Shown here in pieces: positions 8,435-16,759 of a stretch of DNA of 64,000 nucleotides. The notes under the pieces are model-generated. The model was not told the origin of the DNA. It saw only the letters and a program-made list of their open reading frames with translations, and searched no databases. Position 1 is the first letter of the stretch. Every line of letters begins with the position of its first letter. A program made the position numbers and the translations under genes. The DNA comes from Desulfobacterales bacterium (GTDB lineage Bacteria; Desulfobacterota; Desulfobacteria; Desulfobacterales; JAHDSC01): NCBI GenBank assembly GCA_016931455.1, contig JAFGES010000060.1, positions 29,184 through 93,183 on the forward strand, written 5' to 3'.

Positions 8435-9676
8435 TCAGCTATGATATTTTCGAAGAATCAACGAAGCATTTGTTCCGCCGAAACCAAAGGAATTGGTCAT
8501 GGCAACTTCTATATTCTTTTTGCGAGCCACATTCGGAACATAATCAAGATCGCATTCTTTGTCCGGATTTTCAAAATTTATCGTCGGAGGAATAATGCCT
8601 TCATGAATTGTAAGTGCAGTGAAAACAGTCTCAATCCCGCCGGCACCTCCCAGTAAATGACCTGTCATGGATTTGGTTGAACTCATGGGTATTGAATATG
8701 CTTTATCCTTAAATACCGACTTAACCGCCATTGTTTCATAGATATCGTTCAGTTGGGTTGAAGTGCCGTGTGCATTGATATATTCAACCTTATCGTATGA
8801 AATGCCGGCATCTTTAATCGCTGAAAGCATGCATCTCGCAGCACCTTCACCATTGGGTGAGGGCGCAGTCATATGATATCCATCCCCACTCATTCCAGAT
8901 CCACATATTTCGGCATAAATATGAGCCCCTCTTTCCAGCGCTTTTTCAAGGGGTTCAAGTATCAATATGCCGCTTCCTTCGCTCACGACAAAACCATCCC
9001 GGTCACGTTCGAATGGACGTGATGCTTTTTCAGGATCGTCGTTGCGGGTTGATAAAGCTTTCATAGCGTTAAATCCGGCAATACAAGTAACAGTGACAAC
9101 AGACTCCACTCCGCCGGTTATCATCGCATCGGCTTCACCCCTTCTGATAATATTAAACGCATCTCCGATTGCATGTGCACCCGATGCACAGGCCGTTGAA
9201 ACCGAAGCATTCGGGCCCTTCACTCCGAAGTGTATGGATATCATTCCCGGAGCCATATTGCCGATCAACATCGGAATAAAAAATGGGCTGACTCGCTTTG
9301 GACCTTTACTATCAACGATCCTAGTAGTTTGTTCTAAAACTGCTAGACCCCCAAGGCCACATCCGGTAATAACACCCACTCTGTTTTCATTCGTGCCGTC
9401 AATCACCAGGCCGGAATCTTCCAGAGCCATCCGGGTAGCAGCAACGGCATAAGCAATAAAGGGTTCCGTCCGTTTAGCTTCTTTTCGAGGCAGAAAATCT
9501 TCAGCATGAAAGTTTTTCACTTCTCCGGCAATTTTTGTTTCAAACTTAGAAGCATCGAATTTTGTAATCTCGCCTATACCGGATTTACCGGCACACAAGC
9601 CGCTCCACGTTTCATTAACACCGATACCCAGAGGCGTTATAAGCCCCAAACCAGTAATAACTACGCGCCTATCCAA
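8435..9676 (-). CDS. fabF: 3-oxoacyl-[acyl-carrier-protein] synthase II
   Basis: Condensing enzyme for fatty-acid elongation, using malonyl-ACP and acyl-ACP. The catalytic Cys is in STACASGAHAIGDA, and the two catalytic histidines are in INAHGTSTQLND and SMTGHLLGGAGGIE. A Lys-containing STKSMTG is also present. At 413 residues it is the normal length. It is the terminal gene of rpmF-ACAD-fabG-acpP-fabF, separated from acpP by a 227-bp gap that contains a long hairpin. Cytoplasmic. Confidence 0.96.
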   Translation of the reverse strand: MDRRVVITGLGLITPLGIGVNETWSGLCAGKSGIGEITKFDASKFETKIAGEVKNFHAEDFLPRKEAKRTEPFIAYAVAATRMALEDSGLVIDGTNENRVGVITGCGLGGLAVLEQTTRIVDSKGPKRVSPFFIPMLIGNMAPGMISIHFGVKGPNASVSTACASGAHAIGDAFNIIRRGEADAMITGGVESVVTVTCIAGFNAMKALSTRNDDPEKASRPFERDRDGFVVSEGSGILILEPLEKALERGAHIYAEICGSGMSGDGYHMTAPSPNGEGAARCMLSAIKDAGISYDKVEYINAHGTSTQLNDIYETMAVKSVFKDKAYSIPMSSTKSMTGHLLGGAGGIETVFTALTIHEGIIPPTINFENPDKECDLDYVPNVARKKNIEVAMTNSFGFGGTNASLILRKYHS

Positions 9677-9797
9677 AAAAAAACCTCCTTATCAAACGTC
9701 AACCTTTAAATTTTTCTTGTGCCGACGACCCCATCGGGTTTAATTTTTTGCAAATAAACACTTAAAATATTTATGCCTGCTCATTATGGAAAAAGAC

Positions 9798-9861
9798 AAT
9801 GCCTGTTCCCTAAAGTACTGATTATGGAACCTTCAGAAAGGACCTTGAGGAAACAGGCATT
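9798..9861 (-). terminator. Long stem-loop between acpP and fabF
   Basis: AATGCCTGTT (9798-9807) and AACAGGCATT (9852-9861) pair perfectly over 10 bp, extended by a CC/GG step. The 44-nt interior contains a smaller CCTT/AAGG stem. On the minus strand the 3' side continues GTCTTTTTCC, a modest T-tract. It could attenuate transcription between very highly expressed acpP and fabF, or be an mRNA-stabilising structure. Confidence 0.5.
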
Positions 9862-9903
9862 AAAAAAAATGAAGATTTTTCCTAAAGCCTAACCGGGAAG
9901 TTC

Positions 9904-10134
9904 TTATGAATTTGCCTTGATGTAATCAAGGACATCTTTGAAGCATACCATTTTTTCCGCATCTTCATCAGATATATCAATATCGAATTCTTCCTCCACT
10001 GCCATGATCAGCTCAACCAGATCCAATGAATCGGCACCTAAATCATCCACAAATGCTGCTTCAGGTACAACCTCATCCACATCAACACTCAGTTTTTCCG
10101 CAATTATTTTTTTTACTTTATCTTCAACTGACAT
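9904..10134 (-). CDS. acpP: Acyl carrier protein
   Basis: A 76-residue acidic protein with the 4'-phosphopantetheine attachment motif [10 protein letters not shown] (Ser36-type). It carries the growing acyl chain between Fab enzymes. Helix II/III acidic residues [16 protein letters not shown] are typical. It lies 15 bp downstream of fabG and upstream of fabF, the conserved fabG-acpP-fabF order. Confidence 0.97.
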   Translation of the reverse strand: MSVEDKVKKIIAEKLSVDVDEVVPEAAFVDDLGADSLDLVELIMAVEEEFDIDISDEDAEKMVCFKDVLDYIKANS

Positions 10135-10149
10135 TACATTTTCTCCTTT

Positions 10150-10914
10150 TCAAATATACATCCCACCGCTTACATGAATTACCTGACCCGTTATATATGC
10201 CGCACCTTCAGAAGCCAAGAAAGCAACAACCGCTGCAATGTCTTCAGGTTTTCCGGCACGCCCCATTGGAATTTGCGCCAGCATTGCATCTTGAGCCTTC
10301 TTTGGAAGCATTGCCGTCATGTCGGTTTCGACAAAACCCGGCGCTACCGCATTGACTGTAATGCCTCGCGAAGCGAGCTCTTTTGCAGCAGTTTTAGTAA
10401 GCCCTATTATTCCGGCTTTTGAAGCCACATAATTTGCCTGCCCCGGATTACCGGTAACGCCGACAATCGAGGCCATGTTAATTATACGGCCAAAACGCTG
10501 TTGCATCATTTTCTTTGCCGCAATTTTAGTGCAGGTAAATGCTCCTTTCAAATTTATGTTGATAACACTATCCCAATCACTTTCATTCATACGGACTAAA
10601 AGGCCGTCTTTGGTTATACCTGCGTTATTTACAAGTACATCAATCCGCCCGGTTTCATCGATTATCTTCTTAAAAAAACTTGAGACTTCACTTTCCGAGG
10701 CGACATTAACACTCATGCTTTTTGCCGTCCCTCCCATCTCAGCGACACTTTTTCCCGTCTCGGCCGCTGCCGCCATCTCAGCATCCGGATCGGTTGGAGA
10801 AAAATAATTAAAATAGATATGTGTACCCGGCCCGGCAAATGAAAGACAAATGGAGCGTCCAATGCCTCTTGAGCCGCCTGTAATTACCACCACACGTTTA
10901 ACCTGATCCGACAT
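10150..10914 (-). CDS. fabG: 3-oxoacyl-[acyl-carrier-protein] reductase
   Basis: Short-chain dehydrogenase of 254 residues that reduces 3-oxoacyl-ACP with NADPH. The cofactor motif is TGGSRGIG at residues 13-20, NNAG follows, and the Ser-Tyr-Lys triad is in NMASIVGVTG and YVASKAG. The segment at about 31-60 is a little longer than in E. coli FabG (FSPTDPDAEMAAAAETG). The position between an acyl-CoA dehydrogenase and acpP supports the Fab role over a generic SDR. Confidence 0.92.
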   Translation of the reverse strand: MSDQVKRVVVITGGSRGIGRSICLSFAGPGTHIYFNYFSPTDPDAEMAAAAETGKSVAEMGGTAKSMSVNVASESEVSSFFKKIIDETGRIDVLVNNAGITKDGLLVRMNESDWDSVININLKGAFTCTKIAAKKMMQQRFGRIINMASIVGVTGNPGQANYVASKAGIIGLTKTAAKELASRGITVNAVAPGFVETDMTAMLPKKAQDAMLAQIPMGRAGKPEDIAAVVAFLASEGAAYITGQVIHVSGGMYI

Positions 10915-10916
10915 AA

Positions 10917-12584
10917 TTACCTCTCAAACAATATGTCAGCGATCCTATCCATGTCATCAATGACATTTTGATAGCTGTCAATTAGTTTATTATAAGAAAT
11001 TTTTTCTATAAAATCAGAGCGAACCTGCTGGTCGGATATTCCGGTACCCATCAAAATTTTAAGCGCATTATGGGCAACAAGTTGAGCGACTTCGTCGGCA
11101 AAAATTCTTGACATGACTCTAATTTTTTCAGCCTCGGGACGATTCGCCTTTACCAGAGCCGATGCCTTACGCGCCATGCTTGCCCCAACTTCTACGTACG
11201 TCATCATATCAGCCAAGGCAAACATAACATACTGCTTGCGTGTCAGCCGATTATCGTGGGCAAATGTTATCACATGGTTCAACGCATTTGCGGCAAGCCC
11301 ATAAAATCGGCAACCCGCATCGCTTAAAACGGCATCCATTTGCTCCATCTCAGCGCAAATGGCGCCGTAAAAGTCTCCCTTTGTCTTCCGTGTCTTTTTC
11401 CAACGAAATGTACTAATGATATTCTGAAGGACCTCGCTGGTACCTTCATATATACAGGTGATTTTTACATCCCTTTTTATCTTTTCCACTTGGTATTCGG
11501 ATATATATCCATAACCGCCAAGTGCCTGCATTGCATCATCGGCAGCTTTATTCGCAGATTCAGTGGTAAATAACTTGGAAACGGCGCCTTCGACCTGTAA
11601 ATCCTCATCCCCGGCGTCTAAACGGGTAGCAACTTCTTCCATATGAGCTGCCGCCGCTTCAAGCCGCACAGCATTCGGCACAACCAGCTTATGGGTGTAG
11701 CCCTGCTTTTCTGAAAGCGGAGATCCAAACTGAATTCTTTCTTTGGCATAGGGAATAACAATATCAAGTGCAGACTTTCCTGCGCCTAAGGCCATAGCAG
11801 CGACCATCAATCGGGTATATCCAAAAACCTCGTTAGCCTGTTTCAGGCCTTTTCCAGGCGTACCACCAATCAAGTTTTCAACGGGTATAAAAGCATCGGT
11901 GAATGTAAGCGGCGATGTATTTGACGCCCGAATACCGTGTTTTTCTTCGCCGGTTCCCTGAATAAACCCTTCCGTGCCCTTTTCGACAACAAAAAATGTC
12001 GGGCCTTCAGGCGTAACGGCAAGCAAAGTGATAAAATCCGCGTATCCCCCGGTGGATATAAATTGCTTAGAACCATTGACCTTATAGCCGATAATTTCAC
12101 CGGTCTCATTTAAGACAGGATCGGCCTTTGTCTGGAGAGCGGCCAGGTTACTTCCCGCACCCGGTTCCGTCACCGCGTAGGCAACCAATGTATCACCCTC
12201 TGCGATACGCCCAAGCCATTTCGCTTTTTGTTCCTCGGTACCCCCTACGATTAAGGGATCTGCACCCAATTGAATTGCAAAAAAAGCCGTCGCAACCCCT
12301 AAACATATTTGGGCCATTTCATAGGTTATTGCACAACAGTCCCGTGCCCCTCCTTCCATGCCGCCATAAGCTTCAGGGATAAAAAGAAGTTGTAGGCCGA
12401 TATCCGGACCGAGCATTTTACGAATCTCTTCTTCAGGAAAAAATTCATTTTGATCAAATTCAAGGATTTTCTCCTTGGTCAAGAGCCGTTTTTTCAGTTG
12501 CCTTACTGTATCTATAACCATCTGCCTTGATTCGGGATCCAATCCTTTCAAAGCAGTACCCGTTTCAGTTACAAATAATGCCAT
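10917..12584 (-). CDS. Acyl-CoA dehydrogenase family protein
   Basis: A flavoenzyme of 555 residues. Motifs: AYAVTEPGAGSNLAALQ for flavin and substrate binding, KERIQFGSPLSEKQG, ALGGYGYI and the catalytic-Glu segment IYEGTSEVLQN near residue 405. About 150 residues follow that motif, making a long C-terminal extension compared with ~380-residue short-chain enzymes. The family oxidises acyl-CoA to enoyl-CoA with an electron-transfer flavoprotein partner. It ends 2 bp before fabG, so it is co-transcribed with fatty-acid biosynthesis genes, which is unusual for a degradative enzyme; it might instead act in an acyl-desaturation or reduction step. Substrate unknown. Confidence 0.87.
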   Translation of the reverse strand: MALFVTETGTALKGLDPESRQMVIDTVRQLKKRLLTKEKILEFDQNEFFPEEEIRKMLGPDIGLQLLFIPEAYGGMEGGARDCCAITYEMAQICLGVATAFFAIQLGADPLIVGGTEEQKAKWLGRIAEGDTLVAYAVTEPGAGSNLAALQTKADPVLNETGEIIGYKVNGSKQFISTGGYADFITLLAVTPEGPTFFVVEKGTEGFIQGTGEEKHGIRASNTSPLTFTDAFIPVENLIGGTPGKGLKQANEVFGYTRLMVAAMALGAGKSALDIVIPYAKERIQFGSPLSEKQGYTHKLVVPNAVRLEAAAAHMEEVATRLDAGDEDLQVEGAVSKLFTTESANKAADDAMQALGGYGYISEYQVEKIKRDVKITCIYEGTSEVLQNIISTFRWKKTRKTKGDFYGAICAEMEQMDAVLSDAGCRFYGLAANALNHVITFAHDNRLTRKQYVMFALADMMTYVEVGASMARKASALVKANRPEAEKIRVMSRIFADEVAQLVAHNALKILMGTGISDQQVRSDFIEKISYNKLIDSYQNVIDDMDRIADILFER

Positions 12585-12590
12585 TGACCT

Positions 12591-12773
12591 TTATTCCTCT
12601 TCAGTTTCAATTACCGTACGCCCTTTGTAAGTTCCGCAGTTGGGGCATACATGATGCGGAAGCTTGGCCTCACCACACTGAGGACAGGTCGATACATTCG
12701 GACCTGTAATTTTTTGGTGAGTACGCCTTTTGTCCCGCTTTGACTTAGATGTTTTATGTTTTGGGACAGCCAT
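12591..12773 (-). CDS. rpmF: 50S ribosomal protein L32
   Basis: A 60-residue basic protein with N-terminal [16 protein letters not shown] and a complete zinc ribbon (CPQC and CPNC). AGGAGA is placed 6 nt before the ATG. In many bacteria rpmF precedes plsX and the fab genes; here an acyl-CoA dehydrogenase follows directly and plsX, fabH and fabD are absent from the locus. Confidence 0.96.
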   Translation of the reverse strand: MAVPKHKTSKSKRDKRRTHQKITGPNVSTCPQCGEAKLPHHVCPNCGTYKGRTVIETEEE

Positions 12774-12842
12774 TAGTAATCTCCTAACATTTCGATTTAT
12801 TTAATAAATATTTATAAATCACTACCTATACGGACAATTATG

Positions 12843-12874
12843 ATTCTAGTAATTTAAATGCAATCGATTGTCAA
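12843..12874 (-). promoter_or_regulatory. Candidate sigma-70 promoter for rpmF-fab operon
   Basis: On the minus strand TTGACA (12869-12874) precedes TAGAAT (12843-12848). The spacing of 20 bp is longer than ideal. It lies about 70 bp upstream of rpmF in the 404-bp AT-rich divergent gap shared with gltX. The rest of the gap shows only AT-rich DNA with no gene. Confidence 0.3.
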
Positions 12875-13053
12875 GCCTTTTTATAAATATTTTTAATTTT
12901 GAACTCTTGTGCTCTTACCACTGACGTGCTATGAAAGCTCCTCGTACCAAACTTAGAATAATAATCAAATTAATTATTTGATATTATATATAAATAATTC
13001 TATTTAAAATTTTTACACTGCATCTAATTTTAAAAAAAGGTGCTATTTTTAAA

Positions 13054-13082
13054 TTGTTTCTCAGACAATGCAATGATATGAT
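13054..13082 (+). promoter_or_regulatory. Candidate promoter for gltX
   Basis: TTGTTT (13054-13059), a 17-bp spacer and TATGAT (13077-13082) form a plausible sigma-70 promoter about 95 bp upstream of the gltX ATG. The -35 half is weak, so confidence is low. Confidence 0.3.
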
Positions 13083-13177
13083 AATTTTTTAAAATATTTT
13101 ATACGATGTTTACTAACTACTATTACTAATCATTCAAAACAATAATTAGCAATACATTAAAAATCAGGTTAAACAAT

Positions 13178-14581
13178 ATGAATACAATCATAACGCGTTT
13201 TCCACCGAGCCCAACGGGTTATCTCCATGTCGGCGGCGCACGGACGGCCCTTTTTAACTGGCTTTATGCTCGCCACATGAAAGGCAAGTTTATTCTTAGA
13301 ATTGAAGATACGGATGTCGAACGTTCAACGCAGGAGTCTGTCGATGCCATTTTTGAAGCTCTTGAATGGCTCGGTATTGACTGGGATGAAGGACCTTATT
13401 TTCAAACCAAAAGATTTGATATTTATAAAACCTACATCCAAAAACTGCTTGATTCAGGACACGCTTATTATTGCACCTGCTCTCGTGAAAAAATTGAAGA
13501 AATGAGAAAAAAGGCCATGGCTGTCGGTGGAAAACCGAAATATGACGGTACATGTCGCGACAAAGGACTTTCACAAAGCGATAATGCCGTTATTCGATTT
13601 AAAGCCCCGCTTACCGGGGCTACCGTCATCGAAGATATTATAAAAGGCAATATTGTCTTTCAAAATTCAGAACTGGACGATTTTATCATTCAGAGGAGTA
13701 ACGGCACGCCGACTTATAATTTGGCAGTCGTCATTGACGATATTACCATGGGCATCAATACAATTATAAGAGGTGATGACCATGTTAACAACACCCCCAA
13801 ACAAATTTTACTCTTTAAAGCACTGGGCAGCCCTCTCCCGGTGTTCGGACATGTTCCCATGGTCCTGGGAAGTGATCGGTCCCGCTTAAGCAAGCGCCAT
13901 GGTGCAATGTCCGTTACAGCCTATAGAGATATGGGATACCTTCCGGATGCATTTATAAATTTTCTTGTCAGATTGGGATGGTCCTATGGGGATCAAGAAT
14001 TTTTTACGAGAGAAGAACTCATCGAAAAATTCACGCTTGAACACATCGGACGATCTGCGGGAGTATTTAATCAGGAAAAACTTTTAGCCCTTAATGCGGA
14101 TCATATAAAGGTAACCCCGCCGACCAAGCTCGCTGAGTATCTTATACCATTTTTAAAACAAAAAGGGTATGAAACCAATGATGTTTCATATCTGCAAAAG
14201 GTTGTTAAAACGCTTCACACAAGAAGTAAAACCCTTCAGGAAATGGCGGAAGGTGCTGTTTTTTATCTTCAGGATAAAATCGACTATGAAGAAAAAGCAG
14301 CTCAAAAATTTCTCATTCCATCCGCCCTTGGCACTCTCAATCTACTGATCGATGAATTGATGCAACTCGATCATTTCACTGAGAAAGGGCTTGAAAATAT
14401 ATTTTTAAAGATAATGGAAATCACCCAACTCAAACTCGGTAAAATAGCCCAACCGGTTAGGGTGGCACTAACGGGAAAAACAGTCAGCCCCGGCATATTT
14501 GAAATCATTGAAGTACTTGGGAAAGAGCCGACCGTTAGACGTTTAAAAGATGCAGTCCGATTTATATCAGCCAAGTCATGA
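13178..14581 (+). CDS. gltX: Glutamyl-tRNA synthetase
   Basis: Class I synthetase, 467 residues. The HIGH-type motif is PSPTGYLHVGGARTALF at the N-terminus, and the KMSKS-type loop is RLSKRHGAMSV near residue 240. A CTCSREK zinc-like segment is near residue 108. The C-terminal anticodon-binding helices are present. Because glnS is also present in this window, glutaminyl-tRNA is made directly, and gltX need not be a non-discriminating enzyme. It is monocistronic, followed 150 bp later by tRNA-Gln. Confidence 0.95.
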   Translation: MNTIITRFPPSPTGYLHVGGARTALFNWLYARHMKGKFILRIEDTDVERSTQESVDAIFEALEWLGIDWDEGPYFQTKRFDIYKTYIQKLLDSGHAYYCTCSREKIEEMRKKAMAVGGKPKYDGTCRDKGLSQSDNAVIRFKAPLTGATVIEDIIKGNIVFQNSELDDFIIQRSNGTPTYNLAVVIDDITMGINTIIRGDDHVNNTPKQILLFKALGSPLPVFGHVPMVLGSDRSRLSKRHGAMSVTAYRDMGYLPDAFINFLVRLGWSYGDQEFFTREELIEKFTLEHIGRSAGVFNQEKLLALNADHIKVTPPTKLAEYLIPFLKQKGYETNDVSYLQKVVKTLHTRSKTLQEMAEGAVFYLQDKIDYEEKAAQKFLIPSALGTLNLLIDELMQLDHFTEKGLENIFLKIMEITQLKLGKIAQPVRVALTGKTVSPGIFEIIEVLGKEPTVRRLKDAVRFISAKS

Positions 14582-14727
14582 TCAAATCGTAAAAAATGAA
14601 AATTAGATTTTTTACGACGTCACTATTGACGCTATTGAATAGAAGAAGATAGGGGCAAAAAGGGCGAAAAATGGAATTTTTATTGACTCATTTTGTGCTT
14701 TCATGTAATAGAAATCAACAAAATAAT

Positions 14728-14801
14728 TGGGAGGTCGTTCAGCGGTAGGACTGCGGACTCTGACTCCGCCAACCAAGGTTCGAATCCTTGCCTCCCAGCC
14801 A
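14728..14801 (+). tRNA. tRNA-Gln (anticodon CTG), CCA encoded
   Basis: A complete cloverleaf: acceptor arms TGGGAGG (14728-14734) and CCTCCCA (14791-14797), D arm GTTC-AGCGGTA-GGAC, anticodon arm GCGGA-CTCTGAC-TCCGC with anticodon CTG, and T arm with GGTTCGAATCC. The discriminator is G and the 3' CCA is encoded (14799-14801). It reads CAG codons. It lies between gltX and glnS, and the T-rich hairpin downstream is a natural terminator. Confidence 0.96.
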
Positions 14802-14812
14802 TGAAATATCAA

Positions 14813-14851
14813 AGGCTTAATCCGTTTTTTTTAGATTAAGCCTCTTTATTT
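14813..14851 (+). terminator. Terminator after tRNA-Gln, shared with glnS
   Basis: AGGCTTAATC (14813-14822) pairs with GATTAAGCCT (14834-14843) and CTTTATTTT follows. It terminates the tRNA transcript, and the stem can also serve the convergent glnS, although the minus-strand T-tract is poor. Confidence 0.75.
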
Positions 14852-14876
14852 TGACCTCAAGATGTTGTAATGTAAT

Positions 14877-16574
14877 TTAGTTTTCCGATTTCCGTACGAT
14901 TTTAGCCCAGGAATCACGCAATGTGACTGTTCGATTGAACACAAGTTTCCCTTCGGATGAATCAATGGGATCAACATAAAAATAGCCGAGCCGTTCAAAC
15001 TGGTAACGGCTGCCGAGCGCAATATTTTTAAGACTGGGTTCAACCTTGCATGAGGTTAAGGTCTGCAAGGCGTTTGGATTCAAATAAGATTTAAAATCAA
15101 GTCCTTGCTTTTCATCGAGGGGATTTGCGGTAACGAAAAGTCGCTCATAGAGACGAACTTGGGCATCAAGCGAGTGGTCGGCGGAAACCCAATGCAATGT
15201 TCCCTTGACCTTTCGCCCGTCCGGCGACCAGCCTCCTTTGGTTCGAGGGTCATAGGAACAGTGCAGTTCAACCACTTGACCGGTTTTTTCATCCTTAACC
15301 ACTTTTTCACATTTTATATAATATCCATATCGCAACCTTACTTCTCGACCTGGGGCCAGGCGAAAAAATTTTTTCGGTGGAGCTTCACAAAAATCTTCCT
15401 CTTCGATGTAAAGTACACGTGAAAATGGAATCTTCCGAGACCCCATATTGGGATCTTCAGGATTGTTTATCGCTTCCAACTCTTCAACTTGGTTTTCCGG
15501 GTAGTTGTCGATTACAACCTTCAGCGGGCGTAGGACCGCCATTGCCCGAGGCGCGCGCTTATTCAAATCTTCACGAATGCAGTGTTCGAGCAGCGCTACA
15601 TCGACAATGCTATCCCTTTTGGCCACGCCGATTCGTTCACAAAAATTTCGAATGGACTCCGGCGTGTAGCCCCGCCTTCGGAAACCTGAAATAGTGGGCA
15701 TCCGTGGATCATCCCATCCGCTCACATGCCCTTCCTTTACTAATTCCAATAGCTTTCGTTTACTCATTACCGTATAACTGAGATTGAGGCGTGCAAACTC
15801 AATTTGCTGAGGATGGTACAAATTCAATTCATTTAGGAACCAGTCATAAAGGGGGCGATGATCTTCAAATTCCAGGGTACAAATCGAATGCGTAATTTTT
15901 TCAATGGAATCCGAAATACAGTGGGCAAAGTCGTACATGGGATAAATACACCATTTATCACCTGTTCGATGATGGGTTGCCTGCAATATGCGATACATAA
16001 CCGGATCCCGCATATTTAAATTAGCCGATACCATATCGATCTTTGCTCGAAGAACGCGAGAACCATCTTTGAATTCCCCTGCCCGCATGCGCTGAAATAG
16101 GTCAAAATTTTCTTCAACCGAACGTCCTCGATAGGGACTGTCCTTGCCCGGCTGGGTCAAGGTGCCGCGGTATTCTCGGATTTCTTCGGCACTTAAGTCG
16201 TCTACATACGCTTTTCCTTTTTTAATCAGCTGCACGGCGCACTCGTATAGTTTCTCGAAGTAATCGGATGCATAGTACAGCCGATCTTCCCAATCGAATC
16301 CAAGCCACCTGACATCTGATTTTATCGATTCGATATATTCAATCTCCTCCTTGCTTGGATTGGTATCGTCGAAGCGCAGATTACAATGGCTCCCGTACTC
16401 AGCGGCAAGTCCGAAATTAAGACAGATGGATTTTGCATGTCCGATATGCAGGTACCCATTGGGTTCCGGTGGAAAACGGGTTACAACTCGGCCATTATAC
16501 TTATTTGTCTTAATATCTTCTTCAATAATCGTTCGAATAAAATTCGAAGGGGGTGTAGACTCTTTTGCAAACAT
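14877..16574 (-). CDS. glnS: Glutaminyl-tRNA synthetase
   Basis: Class I synthetase charging tRNA-Gln. It has [18 protein letters not shown] (HIGH) near the N-terminus, LRFDDTNP, the VMSKRKL loop (KMSKS) near residue 250, and the two-barrel anticodon-binding region at the C-terminus with [13 protein letters not shown] selected ATG at 16574 (565 residues), which gives the typical N-terminus; an upstream TTG would add ten residues without a better ribosome-binding site. GlnRS is patchily distributed in bacteria, and the cognate tRNA-Gln gene lies convergently next to it. Confidence 0.95.
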   Translation of the reverse strand: MFAKESTPPSNFIRTIIEEDIKTNKYNGRVVTRFPPEPNGYLHIGHAKSICLNFGLAAEYGSHCNLRFDDTNPSKEEIEYIESIKSDVRWLGFDWEDRLYYASDYFEKLYECAVQLIKKGKAYVDDLSAEEIREYRGTLTQPGKDSPYRGRSVEENFDLFQRMRAGEFKDGSRVLRAKIDMVSANLNMRDPVMYRILQATHHRTGDKWCIYPMYDFAHCISDSIEKITHSICTLEFEDHRPLYDWFLNELNLYHPQQIEFARLNLSYTVMSKRKLLELVKEGHVSGWDDPRMPTISGFRRRGYTPESIRNFCERIGVAKRDSIVDVALLEHCIREDLNKRAPRAMAVLRPLKVVIDNYPENQVEELEAINNPEDPNMGSRKIPFSRVLYIEEEDFCEAPPKKFFRLAPGREVRLRYGYYIKCEKVVKDEKTGQVVELHCSYDPRTKGGWSPDGRKVKGTLHWVSADHSLDAQVRLYERLFVTANPLDEKQGLDFKSYLNPNALQTLTSCKVEPSLKNIALGSRYQFERLGYFYVDPIDSSEGKLVFNRTVTLRDSWAKIVRKSEN

Positions 16575-16759
16575 ATACCTGAACCTTTCGACAAATACTC
16601 TCAATGTAAGTTGACTTTAACCGCTGATTATTTTTTTTAACATAAATTTTTAAGAGAAGTAAACACGCTTTTTCATCTTTTATTATAAAGATACGGATTA
16701 TATGTTTGATACGTTCGAATGAATAATAAGGTAATTCCAATGAAGGCGGGAAAGTTGGA

